Positions 36,473 through 45,374 of a stretch of DNA of 64,000 nucleotides are shown one piece after another. The notes under the pieces were generated by a model that ran no database searches, had not been told where the DNA came from, and saw only the letters and a program-made list of their open reading frames with translations. The stretch spans positions 496,001 through 560,000 of the forward strand of contig JADJQY010000001.1 of NCBI GenBank assembly GCA_016712505.1, read 5' to 3'. Positions within the stretch are counted from its first letter, which is position 1; every line of letters starts with the position of its first letter. Both the position numbers and the translations under genes were made by a program. The DNA is from Candidatus Eiseniibacteriota bacterium (lineage in GTDB: Bacteria; Eisenbacteria; RBG-16-71-46; CAIMUX01).

Positions 36473-36806
36473 TGGGACCAGATCGGGTGTAGGGATGTTT
36501 TGCGACGGGCTCGTGAGGAGGGGATGTTGCCTGTACTGGAACAATGAATACGGCAGCGCTAGCCCCTACTTCTACTGTCCGCCTACGGAGGGGGAGATCG
36601 CGGACCCGTTGTTCTGCGACACCGCTGGATTGGACTTCCGCGTGCGGGCGGGCTCGCCGTGTTTGCCGGGAAACTACACCCCGGACTCGACGTGCGGCGT
36701 GATCGGCGCATTCGGGGAAGGCTGTGGGGTCAGTCCGGTCATGCGGGTCACTTGGGGTGGGATCAAGGCCCGGTTTTCTGATGCGGGGAAGCGAAGCGAC
36801 GAATGA
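36473..36806 (+). pseudogene. Secreted parallel beta-helix protein, 3' part
   Basis: This is the rest of the interrupted gene. The segment ends with the usual closing lines of such proteins (IADPLFCDTAGLDFRVRAGSPCLP, CGVIGAFGEGCG). The restored chain would be 384 residues. There is a Cys-rich final section but no FlgD/Por-type sorting tail. No start with a ribosome-binding site was found for this fragment alone. Confidence 0.8.
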
Positions 36807-36866
36807 GCCCCGCCGGCAGCGGTACCCCCGCCGTCCAGGGACCATCCCGACTCTCGGCTCGAGACC

Positions 36867-37025
36867 ATGACCGAGGAGGACTCCATACGGGTGCTCTCCG
36901 ACGGAGGGATTCGCGGGAGAGCGGAGGAGTGGCGGGCGGTCCTCGCCTGCTTCCAGGCGAGCGGACAGGACCAGATCAAATTCCGCCGCGCGGATCCCGC
37001 CCCGTCACTCAGAAGTCGTACGTGA
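36867..37025 (+). pseudogene. Transposon TnpA-like fragment (copy 2 of a direct repeat)
   Basis: It reads VLSDGGIRGRAEEWRAVLACFQASGQDQIKFRRAD, the same fragment type as at 29038-29225, and ends just inside the 3' end of the convergent barrel gene. Together the two copies bracket the IS66, IS3 and ISL3 cluster about 7.8 kb apart. Confidence 0.5.
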
Positions 37026-37758
37026 CCCGCCCGCCGAAGGAGTTGGCCAGAGTGGCGAAGTTGGCCTTGTAGTCGCCTTGGCCCTTGCGCGAGGTGGAGA
37101 GCTCGAAGCGCTTGGGGATCCAGTAGGTTTCGATGGCGAGGGGCATGGGGAACGGCATCAGGTGGGCGCCGACCTCGAGGAGGCCGTAGCGGACGCCGAT
37201 CTTGTCCCGGCCGTCGCCGCAGCTCGAGCAGAACTGGGGGATGGAGCCTTCCCAGTCGCGCTCGGCCTTGAAGGAGACCGACTGGAGTACGGGGCCGGCG
37301 AGGAAGCCGATTCCGGGGCGCACGTTGACCAGGAACTGGGTTCCGACCTGCCAGCTGTCCCAGGTGAAGTCCTCGCGGAAGGTGTACTCGTAGGGGTTGC
37401 GACGGTCCTCGCGCTTGACCGTGACGGTGGTGCCGGCGAGGTCACCACTGGACCAGCCGAGGCGGGGACGGATCTCCCACTTGGGTTGGCCGTTGCCGTG
37501 GAGATTGAGCTTCGAGTAAAAGCGGGCGCCGAAGCCGGCCTCCCAGGTGCCGGTGCGATCGTCGATCGTGATCGGGTTCAAGAGCCGGTCGGTGTCTTCC
37601 TTCTCGGTCGACAGGGTCTGGCCTCCACCGTAGACGAAGGGGCGGAAGGCAGCGCGAGCGGACCCGAGAGTGACGCCGGTGACCGCGGCCAGGAAGGCGA
37701 TGGTGGTGGCTGCCTTCCGAGGGGTCGGGCAGGCGCGGCTTCTGGTGCGTGCAGTCAT
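37009..37758 (-). CDS. Outer-membrane beta-barrel protein of unknown function
   Basis: This is a 249-residue protein with a long basic N-region and hydrophobic core (KAATTIAFLAAVTGVTLGSARA) as signal peptide. Alternating strands rich in aromatic residues and Gly follow (WEAGFGARFYSKLNLHG, KWEIRPRLGWSSGDL, GTQFLVNVRPGIGFLAGPVLQ). The C-terminal strand ends in Phe (FGGRVTYDF), the usual signal for BAM-mediated insertion. A small CSSCGD loop lies in the middle. It resembles an 8-stranded OmpW/opacity-type barrel, but no subfamily is recognised. It lies 51 nt downstream of the metallopeptidase and could share its transcript. Confidence 0.75.
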   Translation of the reverse strand: MTARTRSRACPTPRKAATTIAFLAAVTGVTLGSARAAFRPFVYGGGQTLSTEKEDTDRLLNPITIDDRTGTWEAGFGARFYSKLNLHGNGQPKWEIRPRLGWSSGDLAGTTVTVKREDRRNPYEYTFREDFTWDSWQVGTQFLVNVRPGIGFLAGPVLQSVSFKAERDWEGSIPQFCSSCGDGRDKIGVRYGLLEVGAHLMPFPMPLAIETYWIPKRFELSTSRKGQGDYKANFATLANSFGGRVTYDF

Positions 37759-37809
37759 GGGTCTCTCCGTGATCGGGCCCTGGTTCCAGGGCAGACGCTA
37801 CCTCGTGGC

Positions 37810-40800
37810 TCAGCGGATGCGAAGCACTTTGCGCTCGAAGGTCCGGTCGCCGGCGGTCATGCGGACGAAGTAGATGCCGGCACCGGTCTCGTACCCCTGA
37901 TCGGTGCGGCCGTTCCAGTCAGCGAGGTGGAATCCTGCCGGGAAAGGGGCGTCGACGAGCAAGCGGATGCGGCGGCCGGCGATGTCGAAGAGCTCGAGCC
38001 GGACCTGTCCCGGTTGCCGCAGGGCGAAACGGATGGTGGCGGTGCCGCGGAAGGGATTCGGGCCCGGGGCGAGTAGCACGGTGGCGGCTGGAAGCGCGGG
38101 ATCGCCGACGTCGGTCGGGGTCACGCCGGGGTCGAGCACCAGGTCATCGACGTAGAAGCCGAGCTGGGAGACGAATCCGTCGCTGGCGAAGCGAAGGCGC
38201 ACGCGGGCGGTCTGCCCGGCGTAGGCGGCGAGGTCGAACATCGCCTGCTTCCAGCCCTGGCTGCCGGACCAGCAGGGCGTTCCACCGGGGATCGGCATCT
38301 GCACGTTCTCGACCACGGTGTGGGTGTACCCGCCCTGGGGGGTGATCACCTCCCAGGATGCCCCGCCATTGGTGGTGATCTCGACCACCGCCGCGTCCCA
38401 GGCCCGGTGGCCGCTGTCCTCCTCGGCGTGGATCCAGAACCAGAGTGAGAGATACGCGCCGGAACCGAAGTCCATGGACGGAGAGAGGAGACCGCCGTCG
38501 GCGAAGTCGGAGTAGTTGCCGTCCGCGGTGTCGCCGAACTTCCAGCAGTGGGTCCCGGTCTTGGCCCTTTGGCTGCTCAGGTGCCACTGGTCGAGGTAGT
38601 TTCCGGTGATGTCGCTGTGGGTGACATCCTGGACCCCCTGCTCGGCATTCGTGCGCCAAACGCGGGTGACCTGGAACTGATGGTAGCCGGCAGGGGGGTC
38701 GTATCCGGCGTTGCCTGCCGCGGCGACATCGGTCGCCTTGAGGCGGTACTGGATCACGTCCCCGATCGCGACACTGCCGTTCCAGGTGCCGGCCCAGTCG
38801 TTGGTGCCGTCGACCCGGGTGAGCAGGAATCCGGCCTGGTCGGCGCCGTTTTTTCGCCACTCGACCTCGACCTGGAGGATCCCCTGATTGTCGGTCGCGA
38901 CCGCGGCCACCGGTACAGGCCAGGAGGCGGCGGGGCGATCCGCGATCGGGGAGTGCGCGATGACCGGGGGGGTCGCATCGGGCTCGACCCGGAATCGGTG
39001 CTGGTTGGTCGGTGCGCCGTCGGGCGAGGTGTCGGTCAGTCCGAGCGTGTCGGCCAGACCTGAGACCCAGTAGTTGACCTCGGTGCCGAGCGGCTGGCCC
39101 GGTACGAAAGCGCGGAACTCCCGTGGTCCGCCGGTGGGGAGCATGGCCAGACGGGTCGGTCCGGTGGTCGGGGTTTGCCCGATCGGTCCGGTGGAGTAAT
39201 AGACGCCGCAGGAGTCGGCGATGATGCCGGCCGGGCAGTCGAACACGGCCCGCACCTCGATCGGCTGATCGCCTTCCTCGGTATCCGGCACCGGGGTGTG
39301 CTGTACCTGAAGGACGTATCCCGGTCCGAGATTGTGCCGCTTGAAGGCCGGGAGGATCTCCAGCGCATGCGGGGTTCCATCGACCAGGGTGCCGTTGTCG
39401 TCGTCGAGGGCGAGCAGGTCGTACATGTACCCCTCGAACGAGAGGCTGCGCCCGGCCATCGCGTCGTGAAAGAGGCGATCGGCGAACTCCACTCCAGCAC
39501 TCTGACCGAGTCGACCAATCAGGTTCTCGCGCATGTGCCAGAGCGCTCCCCCGATCACCGTTCCGAGGCAGTGCGGTTCGGCATTGCACTCCGGGGCGGG
39601 CCAGGTGCGGTCGTTGTCGAGGTCACGGATGTGCGTGCCCGGGCCGCTCATTCCGCGGCCCATCAGCGGCTGGTTCGTCAGGCTGCAGGCGTGGTAGTCG
39701 GCGAACCCCTCATGCTGCGAGCCGGTGGCGAACACCGGAGCGAAGGAGAACTGCACGTCGCCGTGTCCGTATTCGTGATAGACGACGTCCGGCACTTGAG
39801 CGGTGTTGGTGCAGCCCCCGCCCCCTTTGTAAAAGTTGATTCCGGTTCCATCCCAGAAGGCGTTGCAGTTGGCATTGATGTTGACGTTTACCGGCATCTC
39901 GTAGTCCACGCCGGTGAAGCCGGGGCTGATCTGCTTCACCCAGTCGTGCACGATGTTGGTGTGGTAGAAGGCGTCCCGCTCCGCGGCCTCGCTGTTCGCG
40001 TCGGTGAAGTGGATCTGCAGAGGGAACCCGGGCGTGACGCTGCCGCTCCAGAGCGGTTCGTTGCCGGTGACGTCGTTGATCTTGGCCCAGTGGCCGCGCA
40101 GGGCGGAGGTGGCGACGCGGGGAAAGGTGTCGGGGGCGGGCAGGCTCCAGCTCCCGGACTCGCTCGTGTAGGTCTCGCCGACCCCGGTCATGGTGATCCG
40201 GAGATCCTGGAGCGGACGCACCACGAACGGATCACTCGGCAGCACGAGTTGCACCTCCGCGTCCGCGCCGCCGGAGTAGTCCGCGTAGTGGTACTCGTTC
40301 TCGCGGCTCAGGATCTCGCCGGTCCGCGCATCGACCGTGGTCAGCCAGCGTGCCCCCATGGTGCGGGCCTCGGTACGGACGCGGTAGACCAGGCGTGCGC
40401 GCGCTTCGTCGCCATCGACCCAGGGAATCCACGCGAGGTGGTCGGAGAGATCAGGTCCGGCCGCGAGGTAGCGACCTGCGGTGTCGACCCCCGGCTGCAT
40501 CATGGCAAGGGGGTTTGATCCGGCGAGCACGTCGGCCGGGGCGCCGGCTGCGATCAGGGCTTCGTGTGCCACGGCACGAGCGTCGGCGATGGCCAGTGAC
40601 GGAGCGGCGGCCCCGGATGCGCCGGGGATGAGGTGCTGCTCGAAGTAGAGGAGGTGTCCGTCGGCGGAGAGACGAAGGTCGAAGCGACTCCCTTCGATCG
40701 GAAGGCCGTCCAGGAGCTGCTGATAGAGGACGAACACCACGTCTCCTCGTGTTTCCACGACGAGGGGACTCAGGGTGTCGACTGGAGGCAGGTCGGGATA

Positions 40801-41157
40801 GACGGCGTTCAGGTCCGCGTAGAAGTGCCGCCCGACTCGATCGGCTTCAAGTACGGAAAGCCCCCTCGGGCGGGGAAGCGAGCCGGGACCGGCGGAAAGG
40901 GACGCCGCATAGGCGTCGTCTCGGGTTGGAAATCCCCGGAGCGGGAGGCCGCTCCCCTCGTCCCCGGCGACACGCCACCCGGAGCCCCGGACCGATTCGA
41001 ATCGGGTCCACTCGGCGACCCGCGGTGGGCGCGAGGCCGGATCAGGTGCCGACGGTACGATGATGAGGTCGCCCAAGGTCGGATTGGGTTGAACCCCCCA
41101 GGAAAGAGAGGAGCAGAGGGCGAGGACGGCCGATGAAAGCAAGAGCGCGCGCGTCAT
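37810..41157 (-). CDS. Secreted zinc metallopeptidase (gluzincin, thermolysin/fungalysin-like) with C-terminal sorting tail
   Basis: This 1115-residue protein has a signal peptide (LLLSSAVLALCSSLSWG) and an FTP-type propeptide (about 95-200, YQQLLDGLPIEGSRFDLRL). The catalytic motif is VVYHEYGHGDV near residues 459-467, with the third ligand in HEGFADYHA about 17 residues on. Ig/FnIII-like domains and a jelly-roll module (SMDFGSGAYLSLWFWIHAEED) follow. The tail of ~80 residues, GPNPFRGTATIRFAL...VRLELFDIAGRRI...GIYFVRM, is a FlgD/Por-type domain used for secretion and surface sorting. It probably digests extracellular protein. ATG 41157 follows GGGAGGAG, and a longer in-frame start exists upstream but disrupts the signal peptide. 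Confidence 0.88.
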   Translation of the reverse strand: MTRALLLSSAVLALCSSLSWGVQPNPTLGDLIIVPSAPDPASRPPRVAEWTRFESVRGSGWRVAGDEGSGLPLRGFPTRDDAYAASLSAGPGSLPRPRGLSVLEADRVGRHFYADLNAVYPDLPPVDTLSPLVVETRGDVVFVLYQQLLDGLPIEGSRFDLRLSADGHLLYFEQHLIPGASGAAAPSLAIADARAVAHEALIAAGAPADVLAGSNPLAMMQPGVDTAGRYLAAGPDLSDHLAWIPWVDGDEARARLVYRVRTEARTMGARWLTTVDARTGEILSRENEYHYADYSGGADAEVQLVLPSDPFVVRPLQDLRITMTGVGETYTSESGSWSLPAPDTFPRVATSALRGHWAKINDVTGNEPLWSGSVTPGFPLQIHFTDANSEAAERDAFYHTNIVHDWVKQISPGFTGVDYEMPVNVNINANCNAFWDGTGINFYKGGGGCTNTAQVPDVVYHEYGHGDVQFSFAPVFATGSQHEGFADYHACSLTNQPLMGRGMSGPGTHIRDLDNDRTWPAPECNAEPHCLGTVIGGALWHMRENLIGRLGQSAGVEFADRLFHDAMAGRSLSFEGYMYDLLALDDDNGTLVDGTPHALEILPAFKRHNLGPGYVLQVQHTPVPDTEEGDQPIEVRAVFDCPAGIIADSCGVYYSTGPIGQTPTTGPTRLAMLPTGGPREFRAFVPGQPLGTEVNYWVSGLADTLGLTDTSPDGAPTNQHRFRVEPDATPPVIAHSPIADRPAASWPVPVAAVATDNQGILQVEVEWRKNGADQAGFLLTRVDGTNDWAGTWNGSVAIGDVIQYRLKATDVAAAGNAGYDPPAGYHQFQVTRVWRTNAEQGVQDVTHSDITGNYLDQWHLSSQRAKTGTHCWKFGDTADGNYSDFADGGLLSPSMDFGSGAYLSLWFWIHAEEDSGHRAWDAAVVEITTNGGASWEVITPQGGYTHTVVENVQMPIPGGTPCWSGSQGWKQAMFDLAAYAGQTARVRLRFASDGFVSQLGFYVDDLVLDPGVTPTDVGDPALPAATVLLAPGPNPFRGTATIRFALRQPGQVRLELFDIAGRRIRLLVDAPFPAGFHLADWNGRTDQGYETGAGIYFVRMTAGDRTFERKVLRIR

Positions 41158-41396
41158 CTTGAACTCCTCCCGGGTAGGGGCTGCTTGCCGAGTCGCCACC
41201 CGGAATCGGATCGCTGGGGGGACACAGCCGGGTCGGAACTCCCAAGTCTAGACCATGGACACGGGTCCCGCGAAGCCCGGCCGGAGGCGGGTCGAAACAA
41301 CAAGGCCGGCCGACTCGTCTATACTGGGCGCGGCCGGGCTCCGGGGATACGGCCGATCGATGCGCCGTCCGGTGGCGCGCCCTCCGTGACAGAAAG

Positions 41397-44300
41397 GTGG
41401 GGATCGCTTTGCTTTCTCGCAGCCTGCTCGCCGCCGCAGGTCTCTCCGCGCTGTCGCTGCTGCCGACCCCTCGCGCCTGGGGCGGGGAGTTGGCCTTCCA
41501 GCGGATCACCGCCGCGGATGGCCTTTCCAGCAGCTTCATCAACGACATCCATCAGGATCGCGCGGGATTCGTCTGGTTCGCCACCAATGATGGACTCAAC
41601 CGGTACGACGGGCACGAGTTCAGGGTCTACCGCTACCACCCCGAGGAAAGGAACGGAATCGGGGGAGCTTCATCGGTGCGCTCGACGAGGACGAGCAGGG
41701 GCGGCTGTGGGTCTCGCTCGGGGCGGGTGGGATCGATCGCTTCGATCCGCGCGAGGAGAGCTTCACCCACTTCCCTCTCCGGGTCGGCACCGCACGCTCG
41801 GAGCCGCCGGTGGCCGCGGCGAGCGGGCGCGGTGGGGTCTGGATCGGGACCCGGCAGGGGCTCTGGGTGGTGGAGGAGGGGGCCGAGCTCGCCCGTCGTG
41901 TCGAGGGTGGACCGTCCGAGATCATCCAGATGGTGCGCGATGCTGCCGGAGAGGTCTGGATCGCGAGCTCCACCGAAGGGCTGTTCCGTACGCGGGGCCA
42001 GGTGGTCGAGCGGGTGGCCGAGGCGGAGGGGCTGGATGAGGCCGGGGTTCGCGGCCTGGCCCGCGATCCGCGCGGTCGGATCTGGGTGGCGACGCGTGGC
42101 AACGGACTGCTCTGCCTCGAACCGGGAGGACGGCTGCTCCATCGACTGCGGCACGATCCCGCAAGCTCCGCCACCGTCGGATCGGACGATCTGTTTGCGG
42201 TGGTAGCGACTCCGGATGAGGCGGTCTGGGTGGCGAGCAGCGCCGGCGGCGTCGATCGCGTCGATCCGGTCACCCTGGAGTGCACGCCTTGGCGGGCGGG
42301 AGCGGACGCTCACCGGGAGATTCCGGCGAATCGCATCCTCACCATGTCCGCAGATCCTGCGGATGGGGTGTGGGTCGGAACTGCGCGGGGACTGGTTCAC
42401 CTCACCATGCACTCGACCGACTGGGGTCGCTACGATCCACGGGATCCCTGGAGCTTGAGCAGCAATGCGGTGCAGGCGATCGAGTGCGATCGGCTGGGTG
42501 GTGTGTGGTTCGGAACCAGTGGGGGCGGAGTGTGTCGCCTCGATCCGAACCTGGTCCGGTTTCGGACGATGCGGGCCTGGGTCGGGGAGCGGGACGCGGC
42601 GATCAGCCAGGCGATGGCACTGCTCGAAGCGCCCGCGGGAGTGCTCTGGATCGGTACCCCGATCGGCCTGGTGCGGCAGGAGGCGGATGAGGCGGCGATG
42701 CTCGAGTCGCTCGACGGCGTGCGCGTCTCGGTGACGAGCCTTTGCCTGGCGGACGCGCGGTCGTTCTGGATGGGAACCGGCACCGGGCTCTATCGCGTCA
42801 GCGTCGAAGGTGAGGCGTGGCGCACGCCAACCCTGGCACTTCAGACCACCGAGGTCATCCTCTGCATCGTCCCGGATCCGAGTGGCGATCTGTGGCTCGG
42901 GACGAGCCAAGGCTTGATCCGCTTCGACCCGAGGAACGGGGATACGCTCCGCTATCGCCACGAGCCGACCGACCCGCGCACGCTTCCCTCGGACATCGTG
43001 GCTGCCCTCGAGGTCGATCGTGACGGGGCGCTCTGGGTAGGCACGCTGATCGGGGGGTTGAGTCGGCTGCCGGCCGGCGCGGATCAGTTCGAGAACTTCC
43101 TCCCCGAACCCGGGCGGCAGGGGTGGATCACCAATAAGTCGGTCCAGGAGATCGTCAGCGGACGAGACGGGGCGATCTGGATCGGCACCTACAGCGGCGG
43201 GGTGAACCGGTTCGATCCGGCGACCCGCTCGTTCCGGAACTGGACCGAACGCGATGGCCTGGCCGGAGACAAGGTGAACGCCCTGCTCGAGGATGCGGAT
43301 GGGCGCATGTGGCTCTCCACCAATCGCGGTCTGAGTCGACTCGATCCCGCATCGGGTCAGATCACGAACTACGATCGCGCCGACGGACTGCAGCCGGCGG
43401 AGTTTCTCCCGCGCTCTGCCTGGGTAACCGCGGATGGGGAGTTCCTCTTCGGCGGAGTCGACGGGGTCAATGCCTTCCGGCCTTCCGAGATTCGCCGCAA
43501 TCCGGTCGCGCCGCCGGTCGTGCTGACTGCGTTTCGGCGTTTCGATCGGACCACGCCGGTCGGATTGGTACTGGGAGGGAATGGAACGATCGAGCTGTCG
43601 CATCGCGATGACTTCATCGCGTTCGAGTTCGCCGCGCTCGACTACGCGCCGTCTCGCTACGGGAACTACGCCTATCAGCTCGAGGGATTCGATCGGGACT
43701 GGGTTCGTTGCGGTGCGCGGCGTTACGCCGCATATACCAATCTCGATCCGGGACGGTACACCTTCCGGGTGAAGGCGGCGAATCGGGACGGGGTATGGAA
43801 CGAGGCCGGGCTCTCGATCCCGCTGTTCATCCGGCCCCCGTTCTGGCGAACGCCCTGGTTCGTGCTGGGCTGTGTCGCCGCCTTGAGCGGAACGCTCCTG
43901 CAACTCCACCGGCTCCGGCTGCGCGTCCGCGTGCGTCGTCTCCTGGCGGAGGAACGGATCCGGAGTGCCGAGCGCGAGCGGGTGCAGGCCCAGGTCTCGC
44001 GCGATTATCACGACGATGTCGGAGTACAGCTCACGCGAATCTCGCTCTACACCGAGCTGGTCCGGCGCGGGCTGAACGGCGCCGCCTCGACCGAGGTTTC
44101 CGGGTATGTGCAGAAGATCGCCGGATCGGCGGAGTCGGTCATTCAGAAGACCCGGGACTTCATCTGGGCGCTCGACCCCGCGCGCAGCCGGCTCTCGGAT
44201 CTGCTTGGTTTCTTCGAGGATGCCGGGCGCGTGGTTTTCGGCGAGAGCGAGATCCGATTCGAGGTCGGAAGGCTTCCGGATGCCTGCGCCTCTCTGCGCC

Positions 44301-44644
44301 TTCGCCCGGAGGAGAAGCGACACCTCTCGCTCCTCTTCAAGGAGGCGATGCACAACGCGCTCAAGCACTCCGGGGCTCGACAGGTGTCACTTGCGATCTG
44401 GTGCGAAAGCGACCGCCTGTCGATCACGCTGGAAGATGACGGCGCGGGGCTCCCCGCCGAGGCCGGGCGCGAGCCGGGCCGGACCGGCTTTGGTCTGGAG
44501 AACATGCAGGCCCGGGCTCGAGAGTGCGGTGGGCGGGTCAGGGTCGAGAATCGCCCCGAGGGGGGCGTGATCGTGCGGTACGAGGGTCCGCTGGCCTCCC
44601 CCGTTCGGGTGATTGAGGCAGACGATGCGTCGCGGCTACGCTAG
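41397..44644 (+). pseudogene. Two-component sensor kinase with propeller domain, frameshifted at a G run
   Basis: The gene encodes a signal peptide (LLAAAGLSALSLLPTPRAWG), two-component-regulator propeller repeats (DGLSSSFINDIHQDRAGFVWFATNDGLN, then many IWIGT, VWVGT blades), a Y_Y_Y domain (FRVKAANRDGVWNEAG), one membrane helix (PWFVLGCVAALSGTLLQL), a HisKA_3 dimerisation domain with H in SRDYHDDVGVQLTRISLY, and a HATPase. Such sensors control glycan-use genes. Frame 1 (GTG 41397) runs to ggggg at 41661-41665. One missing G is needed to enter the main frame (SFIGALDEDEQGRLW). Restored length ~1082 residues. TTG 41409 is an alternative start. It is probably the partner of the adjacent LuxR-type regulator. 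Confidence 0.82.
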
Positions 44645-44650
44645 ACCGGC

Positions 44651-45295
44651 ATGAACGACCACGCAGTTTCGGAAGAGCAGACCCGGATCGCCATCATCGA
44701 GGACGATCCGGAGATTCGAGCCGCGCTGGCACTTCTGGTGCAGGGCACGGCCGGGTATGCGTGTGTCGGGACGTGGGATCGGTGCGAGAGCGCGATCACG
44801 GAACTCCCCGCGCTGGAGCCGGAGGTGGCGCTGCTCGACATCGGCCTGCCGGGGATCTCGGGCCTGCAGGGAATCTCGAAGCTGCGGGCGGTGCTTCCCA
44901 GGCTCGAGATCCTCATGCTCACCATCCGTGAGGACGACGAGGCGGTGTTCGAGGCGCTGCGGGCCGGTGCCTCGGGGTATCTGATCAAGACCACCGCGCC
45001 GCAGCGGATTCTCGAGGCGATCGCGGAAGTCCGCTCGGGCGGCGCGCCGATGAGTCCGGGTATTGCCCGTCGGGTGGCCGAATCGTTTCGCCGCGCGACC
45101 GCATCCCCCCTGAGTCCGCGCGAAACCGAGATCCTGCATCTCCTGTGCGACGGCATGAGCTACAAGATGATTGCGGCCACGCTGTTCCTCTCCCAGGAGA
45201 CGGTCCACTCGCACCTCAAGAGCATCTACCGGAAACTCGAGGTGAACTCCAAGTCGGAGGCGGTGGCCCGGGCGCTCAAGGACCGATTGGTCTGA
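44651..45295 (+). CDS. NarL/FixJ-family response regulator
   Basis: This is a 214-residue protein: a receiver with acidic EDD near residue 17 and D63 in VALLDIGLPG, Thr/Ser switch in LMLTIRED and Lys in YLIKTTAPQ. A C-terminal LuxR HTH follows (LSPRETEILHLLCDGMSYKMIAATLFLSQETVHSHLKSIYRKL). It starts 6 nt after the sensor kinase stop, so it is co-transcribed and very probably its cognate regulator. It may activate the downstream carbohydrate genes, but no direct site can be shown. Confidence 0.92.
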   Translation: MNDHAVSEEQTRIAIIEDDPEIRAALALLVQGTAGYACVGTWDRCESAITELPALEPEVALLDIGLPGISGLQGISKLRAVLPRLEILMLTIREDDEAVFEALRAGASGYLIKTTAPQRILEAIAEVRSGGAPMSPGIARRVAESFRRATASPLSPRETEILHLLCDGMSYKMIAATLFLSQETVHSHLKSIYRKLEVNSKSEAVARALKDRLV

Positions 45296-45321
45296 TCTGG
45301 GGTCCGGAGGAGAGTTTCTGA

Positions 45322-45374
45322 TTGCCGGATCGGCCGCGAGGGGTATCATCCCTCCGCCATGAGTAACCGGTTAC
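45322..45374 (+). promoter_or_regulatory. Leaderless-type promoter and LacI operator over the endoglucanase start
   Basis: A -35 TTGCCG (45322-45327) and -10 TATCAT (45344-45349) are 16 nt apart. The start point would fall around 45356-45359, on or just before the ATG at 45359. No Shine-Dalgarno site lies upstream. The perfect palindrome GTAACCGGTTAC (45363-45374) sits over codons 2-6. It matches the operator type seen at the lacI gene. A bound repressor here would block initiation. Confidence 0.6.

Noticed and set aside
41330..41335. TATACT as the -10 of the sensor kinase promoter
   Set aside because: No acceptable -35 at 16-18 nt. Not enough for a feature.
45338..45355. GAGGG-loop-CCCTC hairpin upstream of the endoglucanase as a riboswitch or terminator
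   Set aside because: Only a 5-bp stem, no U-run, and it overlaps the inferred -10 box, so it is probably not transcribed.
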